Assembly: GCA_019096155.1 (NCBI GenBank)
Contig: JAHCVI010000003.1
Location: forward strand, 1,984,001-2,048,000
Direction of reading: 5' to 3'
Length of the DNA: 64,000 bases
Origin: Staphylotrichum longicolle
Lineage: Eukaryota > Ascomycota > Sordariomycetes > Sordariales > Chaetomiaceae
Below are positions 19,079 through 28,297 of the stretch, piece after piece (position 1 is the first letter of the stretch; each line of letters opens with the position of its first letter). A model generated the notes under the pieces. The model saw nothing but the letters and a program-made list of their open reading frames with translations, was not told where the DNA came from and made no database searches. The position numbers and the translations under genes are program-made.

Positions 19079-21091
19079 ATGGCTTCCCTCTTGCGCCAAA
19101 TCGTCGCGGGACCCCGCGCAAAACACCAAGAAACGGGCCTCGACCTGTGCTACGTAACCTCCAACATCATCGCAACGTTTGTCATCCTTTCCCCTTGCAC
19201 ATTTTCCTCCTCCTCGTTCCTTTTTTCTCCCACACAACAGTAGGCCTGATTAAACTGACTGACCGAGAATGAGACAACCAGATCCGGCCCCTCCCAGACC
19301 TACCCGCAGCGCGCCTACCGCAACCCGCTCGACCGCCTGGTCGCCTTCCTCGACGCAAAACACAAGGACGGCTGGGCGATATGGGAGTTCCGCGCCGAGG
19401 GGACGGGGTACCCGGACGAGGCCGTCTACGGGCGCATCCGGCACTACCCGTGGCCGGACCACCACCCGCCGCCGTTCGGGCTGGTGCCGGGCATTGTTGG
19501 GGGGATGAGGAATTGGTTGCGGGGCGGGGATCTGAAGGCGGCGGCGGGGGATGGGAAAACTGATGGGGAGAGGGAAGCGGAGGGGCAGGGGGCGGGGAAG
19601 GATATGGATAAGGACGGGAGGGACAATGGGAGGGTGGTGGTGGTGCACTGCAAGGCGGGCAAGGGCAGGTCCGGGACGATGGCGTGCAGCTATCTGATTG
19701 CGGAGTGCGGGTGGACGCCGGAGGACGCGCTCGCCAGGTTTTCGGAGCGGAGGATGAGGCCCGGCTTCGGCGCGGGCGTGTCGATCCCGAGCCAGCTGCG
19801 GTGGGTGAGCTACGTGGACCGGTGGACGAAGGGCGGGAAGAAGTACGTCGATCGGCCGGTGGAGATCTTGGAGGTGCATGTCTGGGGGCTGAGGCACGGG
19901 GTGAAGGTTGCAGTCGAGGGGTTTGTGGAGGAGGGGAAGAAGATCAAGGTGTTTCATACCTTCAAGGGGGATGAGAGGATTGTGGTTGAGGCGGGTGCGC
20001 CAGGGGGTGCAGGCATGATGGATATGGTGCAGGACATGACTGGGTACGGGGTGAAGGCCGCAGTGGGGGACAAGGGCGAGGTTGTGGAGGACGCGGACTA
20101 CGAGGCGATCAAGAAAGGGGGAACCGGCGACAACCACGGCAATGACAATCTGAAAACACCCTCCAGGAGCTCCTCGAAGAAGCTGAAGGGGTCACGAACG
20201 GCAGGACTGATGGAGAAGCTGTCAGGCCGGAAACACGGATCCTCACAGAGCCTCGACAAGCTAGGCGCCGACGGACCCCGGAGCAAGACCATCGCAATGC
20301 CGGAACCGTCGCAGGTATCGTCGAGCGGCACCTCACTCCCGGGTAAGGACGAATCCCGCTCCCAGTCGACCACCAGCCTGCAGAACAGTTTCTCCTTCGC
20401 CGATCCCTCCGAACCAGGTGGACAGGCCGTCATCTTCAAGCCCTCCAGCCCAATCCGCATTCCGAACAGCGACATCAATATCGCGGTGGAGAGGCGGAAC
20501 CGCGCCCCTGCCGGCATGGGCTTGACCATGGTTACGGCTGTCGCGCATGTGTGGTTCAACACGTTTTTCGAGGGCAACGGGCCCGAGCAGGGCGGAGAGG
20601 CAGATGAAAGCGGCGTGTTTGAGATAGACTGGGACAAGATGGACGGCATCAAGGGGTCGAGTCAGAGGGGCACCAGGGCGCTGGATCGGCTGTCGGTGGT
20701 CTGGCGCGTGGCCGGCACTGGTGCGGTTCGGCAGGAGGGTGAAAAGGCGGCCTCGGGAGTGGTCATCAACGAGCCGGGCGTCGACAGCCCGGTGCCGCAG
20801 GTGCAGGCTGCGGACTGGAAGGGAGGCAATGCCGAGGACCCAGCGGCTGAGAAGCAGCTTGGCCTTAGAGTCGAAGACCCCGCGAGCGAGGGGGTGAGCA
20901 AGGCTAGCAGCATCAAGAGTCAGGAGATAGGGGAGAGCAGCAGTGCGGCCAAGGAGGAGACTGATGGGAATGACAGTGCCTCTTTGGAGGGGGTCAGGGT
21001 TAGTGGTCCGACCGGGGAGGAGGTGCTGGATGAGATGCCGGCCGCGGGCTCTCCCCCAAATGTGAAAGGGCGGGATAACGTCATCCTTTAA
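19079..21091 (+). CDS. TEP1: PTEN-type phosphoinositide 3-phosphatase
   Basis: PTEN/Tep1 removes the 3-phosphate from phosphoinositides such as PIP3. Exon 1 (19079-19176) gives MASLLRQIVAGPRAKHQETG and the PTEN-like LDLCYVTSNIIA. The intron 19177-19281 (GTTTGT...CAACCAG) leads into exon 2, 635 aa in all. The phosphatase domain shows RNPLDRLVAFLDAKHKDGWA, the WPD loop HYPWPDHHPPP and the P-loop HCKAGKGRSGT, the exact PTEN signature with both lysines that favour phosphoinositides. A charged ~45-residue low-complexity insert sits between WPD loop and P-loop. Beyond the domain is a C2-like region (VEILEVHVWGLRHGVKVAVE; FNTFFEGNGPEQGG), itself interrupted by a Ser-rich disordered insert. The tail is acidic and poorly conserved. 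Confidence 0.9.
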
Positions 21092-22013
21092 AGGCCTTGA
21101 GGAGGGAGATGTCACTGCAGAATTATTTTATACCCAGTCACCAATGTCTCTGCGAGGAAAGTAAAGAAGTGTTTTGGTTGTTGCAGTGAGAAGTCCAACC
21201 ACACTGCCTTGCAGAGCAAGTCTGACAACCCCCAGAAAACGCCCGTAGCCGGCAGTACCCGTTGGGGAAACATTCGATGTTGGACTTTTGACCGCCACCC
21301 CCTGTCATGCCGAGACCCAGGTTCCGCTTACACAAGAGCGTCCCGCGAAGCCGGGTTGCGGCAGCAGCCCGGAAGCTGCAAGGAAGGTTGAGAAATGGGT
21401 CCGGAACATGCCTGGAAAATGCAACGGCCAAAGTCGTCAAGGCGGTCTGCAGGGGTGTTTTCAACGTCCAGGTTTGACTTGTCGAGGCTGGAAGGCTGGA
21501 ACGCCGCTCTCATCAAAACACGAGGTTGAATGACGACACGGCGAGCAAAAAGTTTCAGACCCTCCACGGGGTCCTCTGGTCCTCCATGGGTTCACGTGCA
21601 TTGCAACCCTTGCCCTCGCTCACCTTATCGATACGCCGGCGCGCAGGCATGTTAAACTCGGCTAGCGGGTACACCGACCAGGTACCTGGGGAAACGGCCT
21701 GGACCCATCTCCACTCGGTTTTCTTTCAACTTTTTCTGCCGGTATGGGCAAGTCAGCCTTTCCGATCGCCGACTGTGCGTTCTCCCGCCGCGAATTGAAC
21801 TCGTAACATCATCGTCTGCCCTCCCAGCCCTCCGAACGACGGTCCAGGTCCCGCCCGCCGTGAGCTCACCTCGTACCCTTCCGACCCCCTGTACGCGCCA
21901 CAGCCCATGTCACTGCCCCGCAGTCCGGTTCCCCGCTAACACCTGCAGGAAGAAGCAAAGGAGAAAACTTGGTGGTCCCGTCGTCCGGCCGTCGCCCGGA
22001 ATTCTTTCTCGCC
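21092..22013. other. Intergenic and promoter of the PRPP synthetase gene
   Basis: No gene signal. The pyrimidine-rich stretch 21720-21960 is typical of a housekeeping promoter and 5' UTR. Confidence 0.4.
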
Positions 22014-23797
22014 ATGTCCGCCGAAATGGCAAACGAGATCAAGTTGATCAGCGGCCGCAGCCACCCCGAGCTGAGCGACAAGATCGCCAAGCGGTACGAC
22101 CACCCTTCCCGACGCCATCGTGATTTCCAAATTGCGACCCGAGAAACCCTCCCACCGTTCGCTCGCTGACATCCCGCCCGATGACAGGCTCGGCATTGAA
22201 GTCGCTCGCACCATCTCCCTCAACTACTCGAACCAAGAGACCTCCTTCACAGTCGGCGAGTCCGTCCGCGACGAAGATGTCTTCATCGTCCAGTCCACCG
22301 CCACAGGCGACGTCAACGAGGGCCTGATGGAGCTGTTGATCATGATCTCAGCATGCCGAACTGCTAGGTATGGGTTGCGCACCGGTACTCCTGCCACTGC
22401 CAGATGCTGACTTGGGAAATAGTGCCAGAAGGATCACCGCCGTCATGTGAGCTCCCCTACGAGCTGCAGCCGACACCGCATTCATACACCGTTCGCCACT
22501 CGGATTTCGGATGCTGACTCTGGCAGCCCCAACTTCCCCTACGCTCGGCAGGACAAGAAGGACAAGGTACGGCGCAATACCGTGGCAGGAGGCGCATGGA
22601 CGCCATGCTGACCCAGGCCCAGTCGAGAGCTCCCATCAGCGCCAGGCTGGTCGCAAATATGATGCAGACCGCCGGTGCCAACCGTATGCTCCCGCGTTAT
22701 TCCTGCTGGGCCGGCCCTGCTAATACTCCGTACAGACATCGTGACCGTGGACCTCCATGCTTCTCAGGTGAGTTGAGGCTGCATGATTCTCAGAAGACAT
22801 TGCTGACCATGTTTACAGATCCAAGGTATGCCACCAGCGAGCCCTGCGTTCAGCGCCACGGCGTTGGGTCTTTGTGATCTCATGCTGACTGACCCTTTAC
22901 CCCAGGCTTCTTCAGCGTTCCAGGTACGTTACTATATCCGTGTTTTGAGAATCAGCGCTAACTTTGTGTAGTTGACAACCTGTACGCTGAGCCGTCCTTC
23001 CTCCGCTACATCAGGGAGAACTTCAGCACCGAGGACTGCGTCATTGTCTCGCCAGATGCCGGCGGCGCGAAGCGGTCAGTGTGCTGTACTCAAATCTCGG
23101 CTACTGCTACTGACAATGTCCAAGTGCGACCTCCATTGCCGATCACCTTAACACTGCGTTCGCCCTGATCCACAAGGAGCGCCCTCGGCCTAACGTTGTC
23201 GGCCGTATGGTAAGTATCGAAACACGAATCTAAACCTGGAGGCCGGCTCCTAACACCAAGTGTAGGTACTTGTCGGCAACGTCGAGGACAAGGTCGCCAT
23301 TCTTGTTGGTAAGTGGCCCAGCAACCTGCCCTCTAACATTACCTCGAAAGGGAGGGTGGGCTGTTCTGACGAATCACAGACGACATGGCCGACACATGTG
23401 GCACCCTCGTCAAGGCGGCAGCTGTGCTCAAGGAGAACGGCGCCAAGTCGGTCCTGGCTCTTGTCACGCACGGCATCCTGTCCGGCAACGCCATTGAGAC
23501 CCTGAACGGCAGCGTTCTCTCGGCGCTTGTTGTGACCAACACCGTTCCGCTTGGAGATAAGGTCGAGCGGGTATGTCAACTTCCACTCCTTCATACTCGG
23601 AACGGTCTGGAACATTGACTGACCTCGCCCAGTGCCCCAAGCTGCGCGTTATTGACATCAGCCCCACCATCGCCGAGGCCATTCGCCGCACTCACAACGG
23701 TAAGAACCAACCCGGCCTCTCCTGGATTGTGTTTGATGATACTGACCCGCATGCAGGCGAGTCGGTTTCGTACCTGTTCAACCACGCCCCGGTTTAA
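22014..23797 (+). CDS. PRS: Ribose-phosphate diphosphokinase (PRPP synthetase), 14 exons
   Basis: The enzyme transfers pyrophosphate from ATP to ribose 5-phosphate, making PRPP for nucleotide, His and Trp synthesis. Splicing 14 exons (22014-22093, 22188-22367, 22423-22446, 22527-22566, 22623-22683, 22736-22767, 22819-22825, 22906-22923, 22972-23074, 23125-23209, 23266-23308, 23380-23570, 23633-23699, 23757-23797) gives exactly 324 codons (323 aa), the normal family length. Hallmarks: NEIKLISGRSHPELSDKIA; NFPYARQDKKDKSRAPISA; the divalent-cation site TVDLHASQIQGFF; and the PRPP-binding loop VAILVDDMADTCGTL. It ends SVSYLFNHAPV. All splice phases match. Exons 7 and 8 are only 7 and 18 nt. It is probably one of several Prs paralogues that act as hetero-oligomers; which one cannot be told here. 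Confidence 0.93.
22819..22825 (+). other. 7-nt micro-exon in the PRPP synthetase gene
   Basis: Exon 7 is ATCCAAG, between an acceptor TTTACAG and a donor GTATGC. It encodes I-Q and the first base of Gly in the invariant ASQIQGFF motif. Without it the reading frame and active-site motif are lost. Confidence 0.85.
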
Positions 23798-24460
23798 ATG
23801 GCAAAATTGATAGCGGCAACGCCGGCCCGGAATCCACGGTGCAACTAGGCGTATATATGAGGTGATAGATGTGAGGATTTTTCTGCAATGAGGACTACAG
23901 GACGCATTTGGAGTGAAGGACTCTGCTAGGGTACGGAGTAGAGATGTGTGTATATCAGGGTCTGGGAGGAGGAGTTCAGTGTTTGCAAAATTTCGAAGGG
24001 CTCTAAAACTACTCGCATTTACATTAGACGCGCGTTGAATTCATTGCTTCTCAACCAGGGTGACTTGAAAACTAATGTTGCTCACGTTGCTGCGTTTGTC
24101 GCGTGAATTATGTTGATCTATTGCAGCCGGGGAGGCACTCTATTCAACCAAATTTAGGCTCCTGATTTGTTTTCATCTTTCTGCTTGATGCTGAAAAGAT
24201 CATCGCTGGAATGAGGGTTCGAAGGACATCCATGATTATAGTGAAACGGTTTCCAGCGACAAAGGTCCCTGTCTCATTGGATGACAGAACAGTTCCCCTG
24301 TTTCGAGGTGGGATGCTGTTGGTTGCTCCCAGAACTAAAGACGATGCGCGCTCTTCCTCGAAAGTCGTCTATGGGCTATTGCGAATCTAGATCCTAAACA
24401 TAATCTCTTCACATTGTCCTCCCCTTCCCCAAAAGCGCACAGCTTAACCGGCCTGGAATC
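23798..24460. other. Intergenic, nothing recognised
   Basis: 3' flank of the PRPP synthetase gene, AT-richer than the surroundings. No ORF with coding character. Confidence 0.4.
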
Positions 24461-25148
24461 ATGGAGGAAAAAGGCCTCCCAAGGTATCGCATTCTCGGCT
24501 TCACCACGTCCAAACCTGAGGATGAGCAGCTGTGGTTCAGTCTTGACATCCCGCTCCACACCAGCCGTTCCAAAGTTTATGTTTCGCCGTCAAACTTTCG
24601 GGAACTCAATCGTCCGGTCCGACGAGTTTCAAAACTATCTTGCACTTCTGCTCTCTGAGCACGGCCAACACGACGACTCGTTCGATGAGACGGATGGAGA
24701 AGAAGCAGCTGGAGATGTACCCAACCGCCCGGATCTCTACGACTGCTTTGAGTGGGCAGTCACCCCCTGTTTGCTGCTTTTGAGATCCTCTCGCCTGCAC
24801 CACCGCCACTCAACAGCGGACACCTTGCTCTAAGCCACTTTCTTGACGTTGCTTCTTTTGAGTGTGATCTCACTGCGACCGACGACGTCCTGGCTCTTGG
24901 GGATATTGAGCGTGTTGACTCCTACGAAGACCGCTGGCCCTCCCCAAGTTCTGAGGACGCTTGGACAACTTCCTTCCCGTCCTTCAGCCTCACTGAGATT
25001 GCAGTCATCTGCGACGACCCGGAAGATCCCTTTGACGCGAGTCCAACGCGGGTCCGCATCGGCCAGCAGCAGCTCTATTTCAAGAAGAGCTTCGACCCCG
25101 ATGATGAAGTCACAAGGAGGGAAATCGAGACGTACGAAAGGATTGCCG

Positions 25149-25260
25149 CTGTGGTGGCCAATGCGCAAGCCCACCAGCTTCCTTTGGTGGGATTTTCCAC
25201 CCACCACTGTTTATCAGTGACAATACACATCACATTGCTCACCGATTCACACCTCCAAGA
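25149..25260 (+). repeat. 5' LTR-like repeat (112 bp)
   Basis: Shares its final 48 bp (25213-25260) with 26424-26471, and most of its length with 48447-48563. Boundaries are set by the start of similarity to the 48.4-kb copy and by the primer-binding site at 25261. Confidence 0.7.
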
Positions 25261-25280
25261 GGTTATGAGCCCTCGCGCAG
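25261..25280 (+). other. Primer-binding site, half-molecule tRNA-iMet type
   Basis: GGTTATGAGCCCTCGCGCAG directly abuts the LTR. It is complementary to the anticodon loop and 5' stem of initiator methionine tRNA (the CAU anticodon reads as ATG here). Confidence 0.7.
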
Positions 25281-25720
25281 ATTGCGCGTTCAATTTACCA
25301 ATTACGGTACTTTTGAAGCTATTTCCACAAGCCAGGAAATAGACTTCCTTTGTTTTTTCCGGTGTTTTGCGACAGTCTCAGCAAATCGACCGATTTTTCG
25401 AGGTCCTGGCGACAAGGTCGACAAGGACCGACCAGCAGCCTCGAACAGAACAAAACCCCAAGAACAACCACAGGTTGACCCAAATGAGCCTCTGGCTTAT
25501 TTTGGACGTGGTAATTGGGGTGGTATCACAAATCATCGCGAATTGGCTCACAGAGCTGATTTTCGGCACACATTGATCGCGTGGAAGTCCAGCGGTCCTC
25601 TCCTTTTCTGGGTGTTCAGTGACACATCACCAACACCAACACCACAGCCAGATCGAGCGATTTGGGTGGTTTCCTTTGTTCAATTGCGTTTTTGCAACAG
25701 TTTGAACAGTACGGCCGAAA

Positions 25721-26431
25721 ATGGCTAATCAACTTCAACACCAGGAGGATCCTCCTCACCTGATCATTCCTGAGGACGATCCAGCCCACGATGAATTCGA
25801 CTACTCGAAGATGACTATCCCGACCATCATCAAGCTGAAGGGCAAGGACAATTTTGCGGCATGGAAGGAAGCGGTGCGCAGCTGCTTCGTACTGTACCGC
25901 ATCACCAGGTTCATCAACAATACAGCGACGATTCCAGGCGCAGAGACCACGACAGCAGTGCGCCTCAAGTTCCTGCGGGACCGAACAATGGCCCATCAAA
26001 TCCTTCGCCAGTCGGTTGAACCAGTGATCGATATCCTGGAAAGCTACGGCTGGGAGGATGGCAAGGACAACCCACAAGGTCTTTACGACATAGTCATCAA
26101 GGCGGTCTCCCGAGTCACGGACGAATCGTGGTGCAATACAACCTGGGAACTCATGTCGTTGAACGCAACCAAGTTTGACAGCCTCCGCGCGTTCCTGATA
26201 CACTACAACAAGTGTGTCAAGAAGCTTCGTGATGTGGACATTGAGTTCCCCGACAAGGCCAAGCAGGCGATCATTTTGAGGGCTCTGAAGGATTACGACG
26301 AGTCGTGGACCAGCGTCATGAAGTACCACCTTCAGACTGGGGACCTCACGTATGACAAACTCATGCAGTTGGTCACAGCCAAGGCCAACGAGCAGTCTTT
26401 CAACAACATGGCTGCGACTGTTCATCAGTGA
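25721..26431 (+). CDS. Gag-like polyprotein fragment of a Copia-type retroelement
   Basis: A single 236-codon frame starts MANQLQHQEDPPHLIIPEDD. It contains IKLKGKDNFAAWKEAVRSCF, the L-x-G-x-x-N-F-x-x-W motif typical of Ty1/Copia (UBN2/DUF4219-type) Gag. Further helical capsid-like sequence follows (WELMSLNATKFDSLRAFLIH; KAKQAIILRALKDYDESW). The normal C-terminal zinc knuckle (CCHC) and Pol are absent because the frame runs into the residual 3' LTR and stops at VHQ. It begins 461 bp after the LTR, in an otherwise non-coding leader. The protein half that remains might still be translated, but the element cannot transpose by itself. Confidence 0.7.
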   Translation: MANQLQHQEDPPHLIIPEDDPAHDEFDYSKMTIPTIIKLKGKDNFAAWKEAVRSCFVLYRITRFINNTATIPGAETTTAVRLKFLRDRTMAHQILRQSVEPVIDILESYGWEDGKDNPQGLYDIVIKAVSRVTDESWCNTTWELMSLNATKFDSLRAFLIHYNKCVKKLRDVDIEFPDKAKQAIILRALKDYDESWTSVMKYHLQTGDLTYDKLMQLVTAKANEQSFNNMAATVHQ

Positions 26432-26471
26432 CAATACACATCACATTGCTCACCAATTCACACCTCCAAGA
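26424..26471 (+). repeat. Truncated 3' LTR (last 48 bp)
   Basis: Direct repeat of 25213-25260 with one substitution (CACCG versus CACCA). The kinase-like sequence resumes directly after it. Confidence 0.8.
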
Positions 26472-26782
26472 ACAATCCCCTCACCTTTGCCGTGGGACCC
26501 GAGACCCCTGATGTCCTGAAGGATCGGTGGGCGCGGCAGATCCGGGATACGATAGATGCCTTGCACCAGGCCGGCATTACTTGGGGAGATGCTAAGCCCG
26601 ACAATATTCTCATCGATGTCCATGGCGATGCCTGGATCATCGATTATGGGGGCGGCCGAACGATAGGATGGGTTGATTCCGACAAGGCGGGAACGGTGCC
26701 AGGCGATTTGCAAGGCCTGGAGCGAATACTGAGGTTCATTGCGACCGTTGGAGAAGATCAGTTCAACTGCTCGGAGGAATAA

Positions 26783-27080
26783 CCGTTTGTATCGTGCCCA
26801 ATTTGCATCATTGGGATATGTAGAACGAAGGTGGCTGGGTAGTTTCGGGTCCCTGTTTAACTCAGTTCTAGTATATTCAGCGTGTATGATTGCATCTGTC
26901 TATATCTCCTCTGTACCTTTGCTACAACCCATGCATAGGAGACTTGTCTAGGTCTCTGAACATCCCAGGTTCGACTACCGTCAGGCGCACGCTTCCCGGA
27001 GCCATCGCGCGCATGAGTGTAACCTCTTCATTCTCCTCCACCAGGCGAGTCACGACTATCCTTCTAATCACACCCTCGAA
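26783..27080. other. Intergenic, nothing recognised
   Basis: AT-rich 3' flank of the kinase-like pseudogene. No structured feature identified. Confidence 0.35.
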
Positions 27081-27638
27081 TTAGCCCCAGACTCCAAAAC
27101 CTTCCATCTTGCTAGACAACGCCGTCGACACACAATGGAGCACGAGACACTTACTCATCACCACCTCAAACCCGTCATCAATCTGCTGCGCAATCTGCCT
27201 CGCCAAGCTCTCGGGCGGGTTATACAACGCCGACGTCGCGTTCCCCACCAGCTCGTTCAGCACCTCCAGCAGCCCCGGCGGGGCGCTCACCACCATGGCC
27301 GACGCCACGTAGCCGAGCGTGTCGGACAGGTCGACGGGCTCGATGCCCCATGTGCTGGCACCTGCCGCTGGTCCCTCACCTCCGAGCGAAGTCGGCGGGA
27401 TGGCGTGGGCGACGATGGCGCCGCCGTGCTGGCAGATTTGGGCGGCCGAGGCCGCGTTGCGGGAGACGAAGGGGAAGTTGAGGGGGTATTTGAGCGTGAA
27501 GGCGTAGCGGGTCCAGGTGGAGGGGGTCCTGGTCGGGGGGGGGCAGGCGATGGGCGGTTCGGTCTGGGCGGAGACGGGAGCCGTGGTGGTGGAGAGGAGT
27601 GTGAGGAGAGTGAAGGCGAGGTGGTCGTCGAGGCGCAT
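27081..27638 (-). CDS. Putative secreted protein, unknown function
   Basis: ATG 27638 opens MRLDDHLAFTLLTLLSTTTA with cleavage likely after PVSAQ (residue 25), a conventional signal peptide. The mature part begins TEPPIACPPPTRTPSTWTRY. It has AFTLKYPLNFPFVSRNAASA and DLSDTLGYVASAMVVSAPPG, then LLEVLNELVGNATSALYNPPESLA. There are few cysteines (about four). The frame runs 185 codons to 27081. A GTAAGT near 27150 on this strand with a CTAG acceptor about 50 bp on could replace the C-terminus by a different 14-residue tail. No family recognised. Confidence 0.5.
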   Translation of the reverse strand: MRLDDHLAFTLLTLLSTTTAPVSAQTEPPIACPPPTRTPSTWTRYAFTLKYPLNFPFVSRNAASAAQICQHGGAIVAHAIPPTSLGGEGPAAGASTWGIEPVDLSDTLGYVASAMVVSAPPGLLEVLNELVGNATSALYNPPESLARQIAQQIDDGFEVVMSKCLVLHCVSTALSSKMEGFGVWG

Positions 27639-28297
27639 TTTGGAGAGTAGAGGATGTTCGGGTGATGAGAGAGATAGTGGTAAAAGAGCCAGGGACCTTG
27701 ATGAGTGGCTGAGAGAGGGTGAGGGGCTGGAAACGACAAGTTGTGAGATGAAAAGTAAAATTTATGAGGTTCGGGCCTTGTTTTCATGATCAGCGTTCAC
27801 CCCCTGTCCCCATATCTGACGAAGTTCAGGGGTCGAGCCTCCAAGGCGCGGGTTCGGAAACAACGTCGCATTAGGCAACCCTTAAGATAAAAGCGACAAG
27901 CCCATTATATCAAGTCCGAGGTCTCCAGATGCGAAGCACCCAATCCCAGGCGTCGCTACTGGTCATTGGAAACCTTTTGCCCCAGAAACGGCTGCCTTAG
28001 TGTAGTAGACCCATTCGCGTCTGGCTCCTGCGGAAGTTGTGATGAGTGTCATCATGGTGCGGAACGACCTCAGTTCTTTTCCCATGATAGAGTGAAATTG
28101 CTAAACTAGCAGACCGAAAAGCAATCCAGACAAGTGCGAAGCCACCGCTTTGCCCTGAAAGATGAGGACTGCCTCCGGCTGCCCTTCGCCCCTCTTTCTC
28201 TCTGTGAGCGAGCACCCTTTCCCGAGTCATTGACGCATCAAACTTTACCCCTATGTCCACCCACGTGTACGTCCATGTGTTGGCCTTTTGGCGTTCT
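27639..28297. other. Intergenic, nothing recognised
   Basis: Promoter of the secreted-protein gene and 3' flank of the alpha-kinase gene. No coding signal. Confidence 0.4.

Larger units (their letters stand above)
25149..26471 (+). mobile_element. Internally deleted Copia/Ty1-type LTR retrotransposon
   Basis: A 5' LTR-like segment runs TGTGGTGGCC (25149) to CACCTCCAAGA (25260). Immediately after it GGTTATGAGCCCTCGCGCAG matches the complement of the anticodon half of initiator-Met tRNA, the half-tRNA primer used by Copia and Ty5 elements. A gag-like ORF follows at 25721-26431. The last 48 bp of the LTR recur at 26424-26471 with one mismatch. pol (protease, integrase, RT, RNase H), the PPT and the first part of the 3' LTR are missing. 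The gag-LTR junction shares ATCAG, suggesting a deletion through microhomology. No target-site duplication is evident. Confidence 0.7.
24461..26782 (+). pseudogene. Kinase-like gene broken by frameshifts and an LTR retroelement
   Basis: The 5' half (24461-25148) encodes MEEKGLPRYRILGFTTSKPE, an intermediate region (FQNYLALLLSEHGQ; NRPDLYDCFEWAVTP) and RVRIGQQQLYFKKSFDPDDE, where the KK resembles the start of a kinase ATP lobe. The 3' half (26472-26782) carries a catalytic-loop-like ITWGDAKPDNILIDVHGDAW and a DFG-like IIDYGGGRT, as in fungal protein-kinase-like families. Between the halves lies a retroelement (25149-26471). Two further frame changes occur, near 24600 (after SPSNFR) and in the C-run at 24763-24767. 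The first ATG is at 24461. The fragments clearly derive from one gene that cannot be expressed whole. A degenerate ancestral activity (protein or small-molecule phosphorylation) is all that can be said. Confidence 0.7.

Noticed and set aside
19250..20137. Minus-strand 295-codon ORF
   Set aside because: It mirrors the GC-rich PTEN-like exon. The plus strand carries HCKAGKGRSGT and the WPD loop.
26940..26990. GGTTCGACTACC, resembling a tRNA B box
   Set aside because: No A box at the right distance, and no acceptor stem could be formed by eye.
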